16,292 bases of DNA from Anaerolineales bacterium (GCA_024643945.1 JAHELX010000068.1:1-16292); one strand, 5' to 3'; counted from the stretch's first letter, positions 8,231-16,081 are shown. Notes: generated by a model from the sequence alone, not told the origin. Made by a program: numbers and translations.

Positions 8231-9234
8231 GCACAACCGAAAAACTGCTGGATGTTCAACACGTCACGGTCGAGTTTCATATTGGTGGGATTCTGGGAGG
8301 CTCACGCCTGGTGGCTGTCAATGATATTTCCTTCTCGCTGGACGAGGATCGGCCGGAAATTTTCACGCTGGCGGGCGAAAGCGGCAGCGGCAAAACCACG
8401 CTCTCGCGGCTGCTGCTTCGCGATCTTGAACCAACAAAAGGGAAAGTGTTGTTTGAGGGACGCGATCTGGCAATGATCCGCAAGCGGTCCGAGTTCAAAG
8501 AGTTCATGAAGAAGGTTCAACCGGTGTTCCAGAACCCGTTCGAGACTTTCAGCCCCTTACGGCGGGTAGATGCCTACTTGGTTGATACTGCCGTGAATTT
8601 TGGGATGGCATCTAATCGTCGTGAATCAGTCCAGATCGTAGATGATGCTCTTCGTAATGTGGGGTTGTCGCTGGAGGAAGTGAGCAGGCGCTATCCCCAC
8701 GAGCTTTCCGGCGGCCAGGTCCAGCGCGTTTCGGTCGCGCGGGCGCTCATCTCCCAGCCCAAGCTGATCCTCGCCGATGAGCCAGTCTCGATGGTTGATG
8801 CCTCGCTGCGCATGGAAATTGTCAACCTGTTCCGCAAGCTCCGGGATGAACAGAAGGTGAGCGTCATTTACATCACGCACGACCTGGCGACGGCCTACTA
8901 CATCAGCGACCGGATCGGCATCATGCTGCGCGGTTATATCGTTGAATCCGGACCGGTAGATGATGTTCTGGACCGGCCTTTCCATCCATACACCAAGCTG
9001 CTGCAGGAATCGGTTCCAGAGCCTGTCCCCAAGGAACGAGAGTCTTGGGCAAAACGTATCGCCCTCGGAACGACCGAAGTAAAAGAGTACAGCAGAGTGG
9101 GATGCAAGTTCGCAGGTCGCTGCCCGCAGGTGATGGATATTTGCCGCCAGGCAGATCCCCCGGACGCGCAGGTAGGTCTGCGGATGGTCAAGTGCTACCT
9201 GTATAGCGATGATTCTGGGCGCCCGGCCACGTAG
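8227..9234 (+). CDS. ABC importer ATPase, DppF/OppF type, with four-cysteine tail
   Basis: This is the partner ATPase, forming a heterodimer with the preceding subunit. It has a canonical Walker A GESGSGKT (50-57), signature LSGGQ, Walker B LILADEP and switch VIYITHD. The C-terminal extension contains Cys293, Cys299, Cys306 and Cys323, nearly the same spacing as in its partner. At 335 residues it is full length. It starts within the 4-bp ATGA overlap. An 81-bp gap follows before the first GH51 gene, with no convincing promoter or terminator, so the operon most likely continues. Confidence 0.95.
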   Translation: MSTTEKLLDVQHVTVEFHIGGILGGSRLVAVNDISFSLDEDRPEIFTLAGESGSGKTTLSRLLLRDLEPTKGKVLFEGRDLAMIRKRSEFKEFMKKVQPVFQNPFETFSPLRRVDAYLVDTAVNFGMASNRRESVQIVDDALRNVGLSLEEVSRRYPHELSGGQVQRVSVARALISQPKLILADEPVSMVDASLRMEIVNLFRKLRDEQKVSVIYITHDLATAYYISDRIGIMLRGYIVESGPVDDVLDRPFHPYTKLLQESVPEPVPKERESWAKRIALGTTEVKEYSRVGCKFAGRCPQVMDICRQADPPDAQVGLRMVKCYLYSDDSGRPAT

Positions 9235-9315
9235 AACAGCGTCGAAACCAGCCGCCCAACCCGAGTGCAATACACCTATTTGATTTCGCACACATAAAGA
9301 AACGAGGACATTACC

Positions 9316-10866
9316 ATGACAACGACCCGTATCACCCTCAACCCGGCGGATACCATCGCCACAATCAACCCCAATATCTATGGGCACTTTGCCGAGCACC
9401 TGGGTCGGTGCATTTATGATGGCATCTGGGTCGGTGAGGATTCGGCCATCCCGAATATGGGTGGCTTCCGCACAGATATCATAGAGGCTCTGCGCCGCTT
9501 GAAACCTCCGATCATTCGCTGGCCGGGCGGTTGCTTTGCCGACGATTATCACTGGCAGGACGGTATTGGCCCGCGCGACCAGCGCCCGCGCCGGATCAAT
9601 ATCCACTGGGGCGAAGTGATCGAAAACAATCATGTTGGCACCCAGGAATTTGTCCGCTTCTGTCGCCTGGTTGGCGCTGAACCGTATTTTTGTGGGAACG
9701 TCGGCTCCGGCACGGCCCGTGAGCTGCGCGATTGGGTCGAATACTGCAATTTCCCCGATTCTGGTCCCAACGGTTCCACCTGGGCGCAGCGCCGCGCGGC
9801 AGACGGCAGCCCTGAACCGCTGAACGTGACGTATTGGGGGGTGGGAAATGAGAACTGGGGTTGCGGCGGCAACTTTTCCCCGGAAGATTACTGTACGGAA
9901 TTCCGCCGTTATGCTTCCTTTATTCGCGGCTTTGGGAAAAAGCTGTTCGTGATCGCCTGCGGCCCGGCGGGCAACGACGTGGAATGGACTGACCGCTTTT
10001 TCCGCAAGCTCAATAAGGATTACTGGGTCTTTAACAACATAGACGGCTTTGCCGCGCACTATTACTGCGGCACGGCCGGCACGGCGACCGAATATACCGA
10101 GGCAGAATTTTACCGCCTTCTCGAAAAAGGGCTCAAGATGGAAGACCTGGTCATCCAGCAGCGCGCGGCGATGGATGTGTGGGACCCGGGTCGTAAAATC
10201 GGCTTGATTGTCGATGAATGGGGCACCTGGCACCCGGTGGAAAAGGGAACCAACCCGGCCTTCCTCTACCAACAGAACACTATCCGCGACGCGATTGTAG
10301 CGGCCAACACGCTCGACATCTTTAACCGCCACGCCGATAAGGTGGTGATGGCGAACATCGCGCAGACGATCAACGTCTTGCAGGCGATGATCCTGACCGA
10401 AGGCGAGCAAATGCTGGTCACGCCGACTGGCTACGTCTACGAGATGTACGCTCCCCATCAGGGCGCCACGGCGCTGCGAACGCGCGTCGAGACGCCGGAC
10501 ATCCACTTTAAGAAGAGCAATATCCTGCAAACATCCTGGCAAAGCGCACTGCAAAAAGGCGAGACGATGGAGGGTTCTATACCACTCGTCGCCGGCAGCG
10601 CCTCTTTGAAAGGTGAAGAACTTTTCTTAACCATCACCAACAGCCATGCCCACGAAGCCGCCGAAGTGGCTGTCGCACTCCTGGGCGGGGCGCGGATCAA
10701 ACAGGCGAAAGGACAGGTTCTGAACGGCGAAATTCATGCCCATAATACGTTCGCCGCCCCAAGGCAAGTCACGCCGCAGGCGTTCGACCTTGCCTGCCAG
10801 CCCGAGCAGCTCAACCTTGCTCTTCCGCCCGCCTCCGTGGCCGCCATTCAGGTTCATTTGGACTGA
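9316..10866 (+). CDS. GH51 alpha-L-arabinofuranosidase, divergent subgroup
   Basis: This retaining glycosidase releases terminal alpha-L-arabinofuranose from arabino- or arabinoxylo-oligosaccharides. The catalytic barrel covers about residues 20-390 with the general acid/base Glu179 in WGVGNENWG and the nucleophile Glu301 in VDEWGTWH. Substrate-pocket motifs IRWPGGCFADDYHW and DGIGPRDQRP precede them. A beta-sandwich domain completes the 516 residues. There is no signal peptide, so it acts in the cytoplasm on imported sugar. It differs from the second GH51 here (insertion GEDSAIPNMGG, NENWGCGG in place of NEMDGLWQ), so the pair is unlikely to be a recent duplication. The ribosome site is a modest GAGG. 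Confidence 0.93.
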   Translation: MTTTRITLNPADTIATINPNIYGHFAEHLGRCIYDGIWVGEDSAIPNMGGFRTDIIEALRRLKPPIIRWPGGCFADDYHWQDGIGPRDQRPRRINIHWGEVIENNHVGTQEFVRFCRLVGAEPYFCGNVGSGTARELRDWVEYCNFPDSGPNGSTWAQRRAADGSPEPLNVTYWGVGNENWGCGGNFSPEDYCTEFRRYASFIRGFGKKLFVIACGPAGNDVEWTDRFFRKLNKDYWVFNNIDGFAAHYYCGTAGTATEYTEAEFYRLLEKGLKMEDLVIQQRAAMDVWDPGRKIGLIVDEWGTWHPVEKGTNPAFLYQQNTIRDAIVAANTLDIFNRHADKVVMANIAQTINVLQAMILTEGEQMLVTPTGYVYEMYAPHQGATALRTRVETPDIHFKKSNILQTSWQSALQKGETMEGSIPLVAGSASLKGEELFLTITNSHAHEAAEVAVALLGGARIKQAKGQVLNGEIHAHNTFAAPRQVTPQAFDLACQPEQLNLALPPASVAAIQVHLD

Positions 10867-10916
10867 ACGCATAGAACGTGAAAATCTGATCCGGGCTCAA
10901 TCTTGGGGATCGCATC

Positions 10917-12419
10917 ATGGAAAAGACACGGGTTGTTCTTGATCCTGCTTACAAAATTGCTCAAGTGGATCCCCGCATTTTCGGCGGCTTTCTCGAGCAC
11001 ATGGGTCGGGCTGTTTATGAAGGCGTCTATGATCCGCAATCATCCCATGCCGATGAAAACGGTTTTCGCCAAGACGTGCTGGGCGCGCTGCGCCGACTGC
11101 GCCTGACGGCCATGCGCTACCCCGGCGGCAACTTTGCCTCCGGTTATCACTGGATGGACGGCATTGGGCCCAAGAACCAGCGCCCAACCGTGCGCGAGCT
11201 AGCTTGGCAGAGCATCGAGACGAACCAGTTTGGCACCGACGAATATATCAAGATGGCGCGCATGATGGACTGGACGCCCATGATCACCGTCAACCTGGGA
11301 ACAGGCACGCCCGAAGAAGCCTGCAATTGGGTGGAATACTGCAACAGCCCGGTTGGAACCAGATTCGCCAATCTGCGCGCTAAGAATGGATCAGAGGCCC
11401 CGTATGGTGTCAAATTATGGTGCCTGGGCAACGAGATGGATGGTCTCTGGCAACTGGGCCACGTACCGGCTGACCAGTATGCCATCCTCGCTCAGCAGGC
11501 AGCCAAGCTGATGAAAGATACTGACCCAAGCATTGAAACCGTTGCTTGCGGTTCCTGCACCATCAAGATGCCCACTTACATGGACTGGGATCGCACCGTG
11601 CTGGAATATATTGGTGACCTGGCCGATTATGTCAGCCTGCACCGCTACGTGGGCAACCGCACTGGCGATACAGCCGATTACTTGGCCGTGACCAACTCGA
11701 TTGATCAGCAGATCGAGGAAATGGATGCCGTGTGCCGTTACGTGCAAGCACGCCTGCGCAGCAAGAAACGCCCGTATCTGTGCTTTGACGAGTGGAACGT
11801 CTGGTATCGGACGATGAACCCGGAGCACACCAATGGCCGCGGCAAGTTTGCGCCGCACCTGATCGAAGAGGAATACAACCTGGAAGATGCCCTGGTGGTG
11901 GCGGGCTTTTTGAACAGCTTTATCCGCCACGCCGACGTGGTCAAGATTGCCAACCTGGCGCAGATTGTGAACGTGATCGCCCCGATTCACACGCGCGGCG
12001 ACGAAATGCTGTTGCACACGATCTATTATCCGTTCGTCATGTACGCCGCTCGCCGCGACGGGGTGGCCCTGCACCCGGTGGTTGAAGGCCCTGTTTACAC
12101 AAGCCGCAGTTATGGGGATGTGAACACGGTGGATGCCAGCGCCATCCTGGGTGACGGCGTCCTACACGTATTCCTGGTCAACCGCAGCTTGGGCCAGGTC
12201 GCGCCGGTGACGATTGGCCTGGCCGGTGCGCCACTCGCCAGCCTGGCGTCGGCTGAACTCGTGACGGGGGCGAAGGCTCAAGATCGCAACACCTATGAGC
12301 AGCCGGGGAATGTCCGCAGCCAGCCGTTCAACGCGGTGAGTGTGCAAAATGGCGAGGCGGGTGTAGAATTACCGCCCCTCTCCATCGCAGCAGTTTCGTT
12401 CAAAATCGCGACGCCGTGA
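10917..12419 (+). CDS. abfA: GH51 alpha-L-arabinofuranosidase, classical AbfA type
   Basis: This is the second cytoplasmic alpha-L-arabinofuranosidase, of 500 residues. It carries the classical motif set: FGGFLEHMGRAVYEGVYDP near the start, MRYPGGNFASGYHW, acid/base Glu173 in WCLGNEMDG and nucleophile Glu292 in CFDEWNVWY. These positions are close to those of characterised Geobacillus AbfA enzymes (175 and 294). A beta-sandwich domain follows. No signal peptide is present. It begins 50 bp after the first GH51 with GGGGAT as a weak ribosome site. A stem-loop directly after the stop suggests this is the last gene of the operon. Having two subgroups may allow different linkages or side chains to be removed (inference). 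Confidence 0.95.
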   Translation: MEKTRVVLDPAYKIAQVDPRIFGGFLEHMGRAVYEGVYDPQSSHADENGFRQDVLGALRRLRLTAMRYPGGNFASGYHWMDGIGPKNQRPTVRELAWQSIETNQFGTDEYIKMARMMDWTPMITVNLGTGTPEEACNWVEYCNSPVGTRFANLRAKNGSEAPYGVKLWCLGNEMDGLWQLGHVPADQYAILAQQAAKLMKDTDPSIETVACGSCTIKMPTYMDWDRTVLEYIGDLADYVSLHRYVGNRTGDTADYLAVTNSIDQQIEEMDAVCRYVQARLRSKKRPYLCFDEWNVWYRTMNPEHTNGRGKFAPHLIEEEYNLEDALVVAGFLNSFIRHADVVKIANLAQIVNVIAPIHTRGDEMLLHTIYYPFVMYAARRDGVALHPVVEGPVYTSRSYGDVNTVDASAILGDGVLHVFLVNRSLGQVAPVTIGLAGAPLASLASAELVTGAKAQDRNTYEQPGNVRSQPFNAVSVQNGEAGVELPPLSIAAVSFKIATP

Positions 12420-12421
12420 GC

Positions 12422-12457
12422 CTTCGGGCCGAGTTGCCTCGACTGAGCTCGGCGAAG
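12422..12457 (+). terminator. Stem-loop directly after the last operon gene
   Basis: CTTCG and CCGAG (12422-12433, separated by a GG bulge) pair with CTCGG and CGAAG (12448-12457), giving ten base pairs around a 14-nt loop, 2 nt after the GH51 stop codon. No T-tract follows, so it may act as a 3' stabiliser or need a factor for termination. Confidence 0.45.
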
Positions 12458-12578
12458 TCTCAGGCCAGGGCCACACCCGCGGCGTGGGTAGAGCCCCTGT
12501 CCGTGGTGGATAATTATCTGGCACTCCAAGTGAACCTGCCAGCGGCGATCGTGCAGGGCCCGGCCGGCTCCAGCAGCA

Positions 12579-12733
12579 GGTCCAGGTCTGACTGCTTGAG
12601 GAGACGACTGGCTGACCTCGGTCAGGTATTTCTGGACGGTTCGTTTGCTGATCTGGATAACCCACTTCAGCAACTCGTCGCGAGGTAGCGGTGAGATCCA
12701 GGTATGAGGCGGTTTGACCAGGATGAGTCTGAT
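12579..12733 (-). pseudogene. Decayed rve-type transposase fragment
   Basis: A minus-strand frame contains RDELLKWVIQISKRTVQKYL, which matches the helix-turn-helix block of rve transposases (GELLKLGIQISKRTVQKYL in intact relatives, from memory). The preceding residues also align without a gap from a Trp (codon starting at 12700). A +1 shift then gives QTW near 12579-12590, where intact copies have a conserved QTW before the catalytic domain. No catalytic residues remain. It differs from the transposase at the left edge, so it is the relic of another element. Confidence 0.6.
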
Positions 12734-12993
12734 CGCGGGTTCGACACCGGAACTTCGACATCGCGTGTGACATCGAGGATTCTCAGAATAGGGTGGGGGA
12801 TGTAGCGTGGTGAAGTTTGTGTCCCTTGCCTGCAGACAGTCTAGGGAGAATAAGGGGAGGGCGTCGGTGGTGGCAAACATGGCAGTCTCGGCGTATGAAG
12901 TTCGTTAGAATCTTTGGAAAGTTATAGGCAAAAGTGGGTTAAGTTGGCCGAGGCTGGCCTGGCAACTGAAGGGGGCGAGCAAGTCAATCATGG

Positions 12994-14505
12994 TTACGCC
13001 ACGGTGGTCTGAAACCTCTTCCTGTCTTGCTTGCACAGCGCCTGCACCAGCCGGCGACCGCTCATGACGCCGGTTGGGAGACCTCCCCCGGGTTGTACCC
13101 ATTGTCCGCACATATAGAAGTTCTGCAGACCGGGTAGGGTCTGGCGCATGGGTTTCGTCATGGTGAATGAATTCTGTGGCGTGATCAGCCAACCTTCGAA
13201 GCTGCCTTTCCAGTTGCCCGTGTAGCGTTCAAAGGTCAGCGGCGTCGCCACGTCCACCATCTCCACCTGCTCCGAGATGCCGGGGAAACGTTGGTCCAGC
13301 AGCGCCACAATCGTACGCGCCACCTGGTCTTTCTTCTCGTCGTAGGCTGCCCGGTCTTGCGCCAGTTCCTTCCAATATTCGTAACTGCTGGGCAGCATCA
13401 CCACCAGGCTGGTCTTGCCGGCAGGTGCCAACGTAGGGTCCTGATTGAAAATGTGTACCGGTAGTCTGTCTCGCACCGCATCACCGACTTCCGCCGGCCG
13501 GCGCAAGGGAAAACTGATGCCAGAGACCGTTTGGGGCTCATCGGCAAAAGAGCGGTTCACACCCACCCCTACGAACAACAAGGATGGAAAGAGAGGCCAT
13601 TTTTCATAAGGTTCGCACGTCTTTTCGTCCACGTATCTCCTCTCCAGCATCTTGAAGATCGTGGTATACCCGTCGGCCGCAGAAATCACCCGCCCGGCAC
13701 GGTGTTCACTCCCGTCCGCCAGGCGCACACCCACGGCCTGATCCCCTTCCACCAGGATTTTCTCTACGCGGCTGTTGTAATGGATGACCCCGCCCAAATC
13801 CAGGTAGCGCCCGGCCAGGGCCTTGGACATGGGCAAAGAGCCACCGATGGGGTAGCCCGCATTCTTATTATGCAGGTAGGCAAAGGTGATGAGCATAAAG
13901 AACATGGAGAATTCAGGGAGCCACATTTCCAGCAAGGCTTCACGCATCACAGGGTCTTTGAAGCGCGTGACAAATTCCGCGGCGGTGATCTTCATCCACT
14001 TCTGCATCTCCCGGCCCCGGGTCACCAGAAGCAGCCCGAGCTTGAGGCCTTGTCCCAGGCGCCTGAGCAGCGGGGCGGATGGAGAGGGCTGGTCGAAATC
14101 CAGCCACACCCGGATGCCCTGGATAAACTCTCGGGTCGCCTCCGCATCCTGCGGCGAAAACTCCAGCATATGCTTTTCCAGCCGATCCAGGTCTGTGTAA
14201 AAGATAAGCGTGCGCCCATCGGCAGCCTCAAAGCGCGCATATTCGTCCATGTTGATGAACTGGCGCCCCTGGGCAATGCCGACTTCCTCCCAGTAGCGGT
14301 ACATTCCGCTCCGAGGTGAGGATCCCACCAGCCAGTGGATACAGCCGTCAATGGTGTACCCTTTGCGTTTCCAGGCCGTGCACAAGCCACCCGGCAAGTC
14401 GTGCATCTCAAAGATCTGCGTGGGGTACCCATTCATCTGGGCATAGATCCCGGCCGAAAGCCCTGCGAACCCAGCCCCGATGATGATGATTGAGTTGTCC
14501 TGCAT
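12994..14505 (-). CDS. Phytoene-desaturase-like FAD-dependent oxidoreductase
   Basis: This belongs to the CrtI/carotenoid isomerase/retinol saturase-like superfamily of flavin amine-oxidase-fold enzymes. An N-terminal dinucleotide fold is clear: IIIIGAGFAGLSAG (Gly10, Gly12, Gly15) with Glu33 at the end of the second strand, then HDLPGGLCTAW. The C-terminal FAD motif MCGQWVQPGGGLPTGVMSG is intact, and the 503-residue length is normal. GGAGG 8 nt before the ATG supports the start. The gene follows the membrane-protein gene by 39 bp, so they are probably co-transcribed. No carotenoid genes are in the window, so the substrate is unknown; a lipid or isoprenoid is plausible. Confidence 0.9.
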   Translation of the reverse strand: MQDNSIIIIGAGFAGLSAGIYAQMNGYPTQIFEMHDLPGGLCTAWKRKGYTIDGCIHWLVGSSPRSGMYRYWEEVGIAQGRQFINMDEYARFEAADGRTLIFYTDLDRLEKHMLEFSPQDAEATREFIQGIRVWLDFDQPSPSAPLLRRLGQGLKLGLLLVTRGREMQKWMKITAAEFVTRFKDPVMREALLEMWLPEFSMFFMLITFAYLHNKNAGYPIGGSLPMSKALAGRYLDLGGVIHYNSRVEKILVEGDQAVGVRLADGSEHRAGRVISAADGYTTIFKMLERRYVDEKTCEPYEKWPLFPSLLFVGVGVNRSFADEPQTVSGISFPLRRPAEVGDAVRDRLPVHIFNQDPTLAPAGKTSLVVMLPSSYEYWKELAQDRAAYDEKKDQVARTIVALLDQRFPGISEQVEMVDVATPLTFERYTGNWKGSFEGWLITPQNSFTMTKPMRQTLPGLQNFYMCGQWVQPGGGLPTGVMSGRRLVQALCKQDRKRFQTTVA

Positions 14506-14544
14506 GCCTGGTCCTCCCTGTTCATCAATCTGAAAGTAGCTCCA

Positions 14545-15294
14545 TCAGTTGAGCCTTAGAAGCCTGAGGCCCACCAGGATGTACCACACCAACGAGAGCA
14601 AGCCCCCGCCGATGTATTGCACCGCGACAATCGCGCTCTGGACCGCTGTGGAAGTCCCAGTGTCTGTGTAGTGACCGCCGAACGGCGTGCCGGCTATCAG
14701 GAGGCCCAACCCAATCACACCGGTCCATGCGGTCGTCCTGCTGAAAGCCTTGCCCCGTAGCATGGCGAGGGAAAGCATCAATCCGGCCAGCCACGCCAGT
14801 GGCATTCCCGCATATCTGCCGCCGGTGCCCTGGCTGAGGGCAACCAGCGCCTGGCCGGCGGCCAGCAGCATGGATCTCTCAGCCTCGGAGGTTGCAGCAG
14901 CGAACTGGCGGCTGAGGAAAAGCATCGAGAAGGCGGTGTTGGTAGCGAGGAAGACGCTCATGCCCACAAAGACGAACGGCACGGCGATGGTGGACCACGT
15001 TCTGCTGGTCTGTCGCAGGACGAAGTAGAGAGCGAGAGACATCGGACCCCAGAGGATCAGGATGATCGCATCTGCGAGACCGAGGTAGAAGAGTCCCGTG
15101 ATCGGGCTGGCCAGGAATAGGTCAAACCATTGGGGCACGACCTGGGGAGGTGGACCAGCGAGATTGGCGGGCACGTACACGGCGAGTGTAATCAGGTACA
15201 TCAGGGCGCAAGCCAGGGCAGCGATTCCGCCAACTCTGTACAGCCCTCTCCAGGTCAAGTCAATGGACGCGATCTCAGGTCCTGTCCTTGTCAT
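14545..15294 (-). CDS. Six-helix membrane protein, DUF4386-like
   Basis: This is an integral membrane protein of 249 residues and unknown function. About six hydrophobic helices can be seen (roughly 20-43, 66-91, 102-126, 161-178, 187-203 and 222-245), with a polar stretch at about 130-150 (QFAAATSEAERS) resembling DUF4386-type proteins. The frame is open further upstream, but the Arg-rich extra segment is not membrane-like and overlaps the predicted promoter. The ATG at 15294, preceded by AGGA about 8 nt upstream, is therefore chosen. It is the first gene of a two-gene unit with the FAD oxidoreductase, which suggests that the enzyme works on a membrane-associated substrate (inference). Confidence 0.75.
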   Translation of the reverse strand: MTRTGPEIASIDLTWRGLYRVGGIAALACALMYLITLAVYVPANLAGPPPQVVPQWFDLFLASPITGLFYLGLADAIILILWGPMSLALYFVLRQTSRTWSTIAVPFVFVGMSVFLATNTAFSMLFLSRQFAAATSEAERSMLLAAGQALVALSQGTGGRYAGMPLAWLAGLMLSLAMLRGKAFSRTTAWTGVIGLGLLIAGTPFGGHYTDTGTSTAVQSAIVAVQYIGGGLLSLVWYILVGLRLLRLN

Positions 15295-15431
15295 CTCTTG
15301 TTCCTGTGACGTTGAACTAAGCCTGGTTCTGCGAGACGAGCGGCTGGTTTGGAATTGAGGGGGGCCTCCTCTTTGGGGACGCCAGAGGAAACGGAGGGTA
15401 GCAGCTCGTCTCAAGTGGGAAACTTGAGAGG

Positions 15432-15460
15432 ATTGTACCAGAAGCAGTGGAAATTTGAAA
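15432..15460 (-). promoter_or_regulatory. Predicted promoter of the membrane-protein/FAD-enzyme unit
   Basis: On the minus strand TTTCAA (plus 15455-15460), a 17-bp spacer and TACAAT (plus 15432-15437) form a sigma-70 promoter, strengthened by an extended -10 (TGG before TACAAT). Initiation near 15425 would leave a leader of about 130 nt. Confidence 0.55.
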
Positions 15461-15580
15461 GTCACCCGTGTTATCCACCAGCAATTCAAAATTAAGCTTG
15501 GAGGGATGGCCTTGAGCGCTTAGGATAGACTTGCTAGCCAGCCCTTCGGGCCTTGCCATGTGAGATTTTGCCGTCGTACC

Positions 15581-15635
15581 GCCCAGTGTTGAACCGACGC
15601 TGTGCCCGAAACTAGGCCACTGGGCTCAAAGAGCC
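15581..15635. repeat. Overlapping inverted repeats
   Basis: GCCCAGTG (15581-15588) pairs perfectly with CACTGGGC (15618-15625) across 29 nt. Overlapping its right arm, GGCTC (15623-15627) pairs with GAGCC (15631-15635). The two hairpins exclude each other. A smaller GCCC-TTC-GGGC lies at 15541-15551. No known RNA family was recognised. Confidence 0.3.
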
Positions 15636-15679
15636 GAGTTCCTCCAAGCCATTTTGTGCAGGCAAACAGGGGGCATCTA

Positions 15680-15702
15680 CCCAGCCTCTTTCGGGGGCTG
15701 GG
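15680..15702. repeat. Hairpin CCCAGCC/GGCTGGG within the transposase relic
   Basis: CCCAGCC (15680-15686) and GGCTGGG (15696-15702) pair perfectly, extended inward by a G-U and a C-G pair to a small loop. There is no T-tract on either side. It may mark the junction where the transposase relic stops resembling its family. Confidence 0.35.
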
Positions 15703-15704
15703 AT

Positions 15705-15850
15705 AGGGACAGACAGCAAGTAAAACACCGAAAATGCGCTCATGCCAGCATCCCTGATCTCGTACCGGGCGTTTTGTCCCTTCCTGCGATCCGGCATGCC
15801 CTCGAAGCCGCGGCGTACACTATCCATCGTTTCTTGAAACTTCACCTTCT
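15705..15850 (-). pseudogene. N-terminal relic of a DDE transposase (ISNCY/IS4-like)
   Basis: A minus-strand frame reads KVKFQETMDSVRRGFEGMPD followed by RRKGQNARYEIRDAG and MSAFSVFYL. This closely follows the start of a transposase family that reads PDHRKGKNTRYS..DA.LGAFSVFFTQSPSFL (recalled, not searched). Likeness ends near 15705, about where the hairpin at 15680-15702 begins, and no catalytic region follows. The likely original start is near 15827 or slightly upstream. It is the third distinct transposase trace in the window and lies beside a tRNA gene, a frequent integration neighbourhood. Confidence 0.6.
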
Positions 15851-15915
15851 GGAACGGCGGGGAGGGGGGCGACGGCAGCCGCTGAGAGGACTTGGAGAGG
15901 CGTAGTTGTTCAAGC

Positions 15916-15944
15916 AAAAAGGCCCTCCCTGGACAGGAGAGCCT
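15916..15944 (-). terminator. Intrinsic terminator of tRNA-Asp
   Basis: On the minus strand AGGCTCTCC pairs with GGAGGGCCT (plus 15936-15944 with 15920-15928; 9 bp with one G-U) around a 7-nt loop, followed at once by TTTTT. It lies just past the tRNA 3' end and is the clearest textbook terminator in the window. Confidence 0.85.
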
Positions 15945-15951
15945 CATAAGG

Positions 15952-16025
15952 CGGGCCCGACGGGACTTGAACCCGCGATCTTCGGCTTGACAGGCCGATA
16001 TGTTATCCGTCTACACCACGGGCCC
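15952..16025 (-). tRNA. tRNA-Asp (anticodon GTC)
   Basis: A complete cloverleaf folds on the minus strand: acceptor stem GGGCCCG/CGGGCCC, D arm GTGT/ACAT, anticodon stem TCGGC/GCCGA with loop CTGTCAA, 5-nt variable region and T arm with TTCAAGT. The anticodon GTC is at plus 15989-15991. The discriminator base is G, the aspartate identity base. CCA is not encoded and would be added enzymatically. Confidence 0.97.
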
Positions 16026-16053
16026 ACTTGCCTCACTTGCGCGAAGCAGCCCC

Positions 16054-16081
16054 ATTGTACCACATCTTTACTTCCTGTCAA
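16054..16081 (-). promoter_or_regulatory. Promoter of tRNA-Asp
   Basis: On the minus strand TTGACA (plus 16076-16081), a 16-bp spacer and TACAAT (plus 16054-16059) form a strong sigma-70 promoter. Transcription would begin near 16047, about 20 nt before the mature tRNA. Confidence 0.75.

Larger units (their letters stand above)
12420..12993. other. Non-coding gap with hairpin and transposase relic
   Basis: No intact gene was found. The stretch lies between the convergent ends of the GH51 gene and the FAD oxidoreductase gene. It contains the stem-loop at 12422-12457 and a decayed transposase fragment at 12579-12733. The rest shows nothing recognisable. Confidence 0.6.
15295..15951. other. Gap between membrane-protein gene and tRNA
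   Basis: No intact gene was found. It holds the promoter at 15432-15460, a run of hairpins between about 15541 and 15702, a transposase relic at 15705-15850 and the tRNA terminator at 15916-15944. The short proline- and serine-rich frames elsewhere look spurious. Confidence 0.6.

Noticed and set aside
8626..10554. A 642-codon open frame on the minus strand across the second ATPase and first GH51
   Set aside because: It lies opposite two genes with complete catalytic motifs, spans the gap between them and has no recognisable domain; it is a by-product of high-GC codon use.
12943..12966. Imperfect hairpin GTTGGCC/GGCCTGGCAAC after the FAD oxidoreductase gene as its terminator
   Set aside because: The pairing needs a multi-base bulge and there is no solid T-tract downstream on the minus strand; too weak to list as a feature.
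13531..14319. A 262-codon plus-strand frame opposite the FAD oxidoreductase
   Set aside because: His/Pro/Gln-rich composition without domains; the minus-strand gene has both FAD motifs and a good ribosome site.
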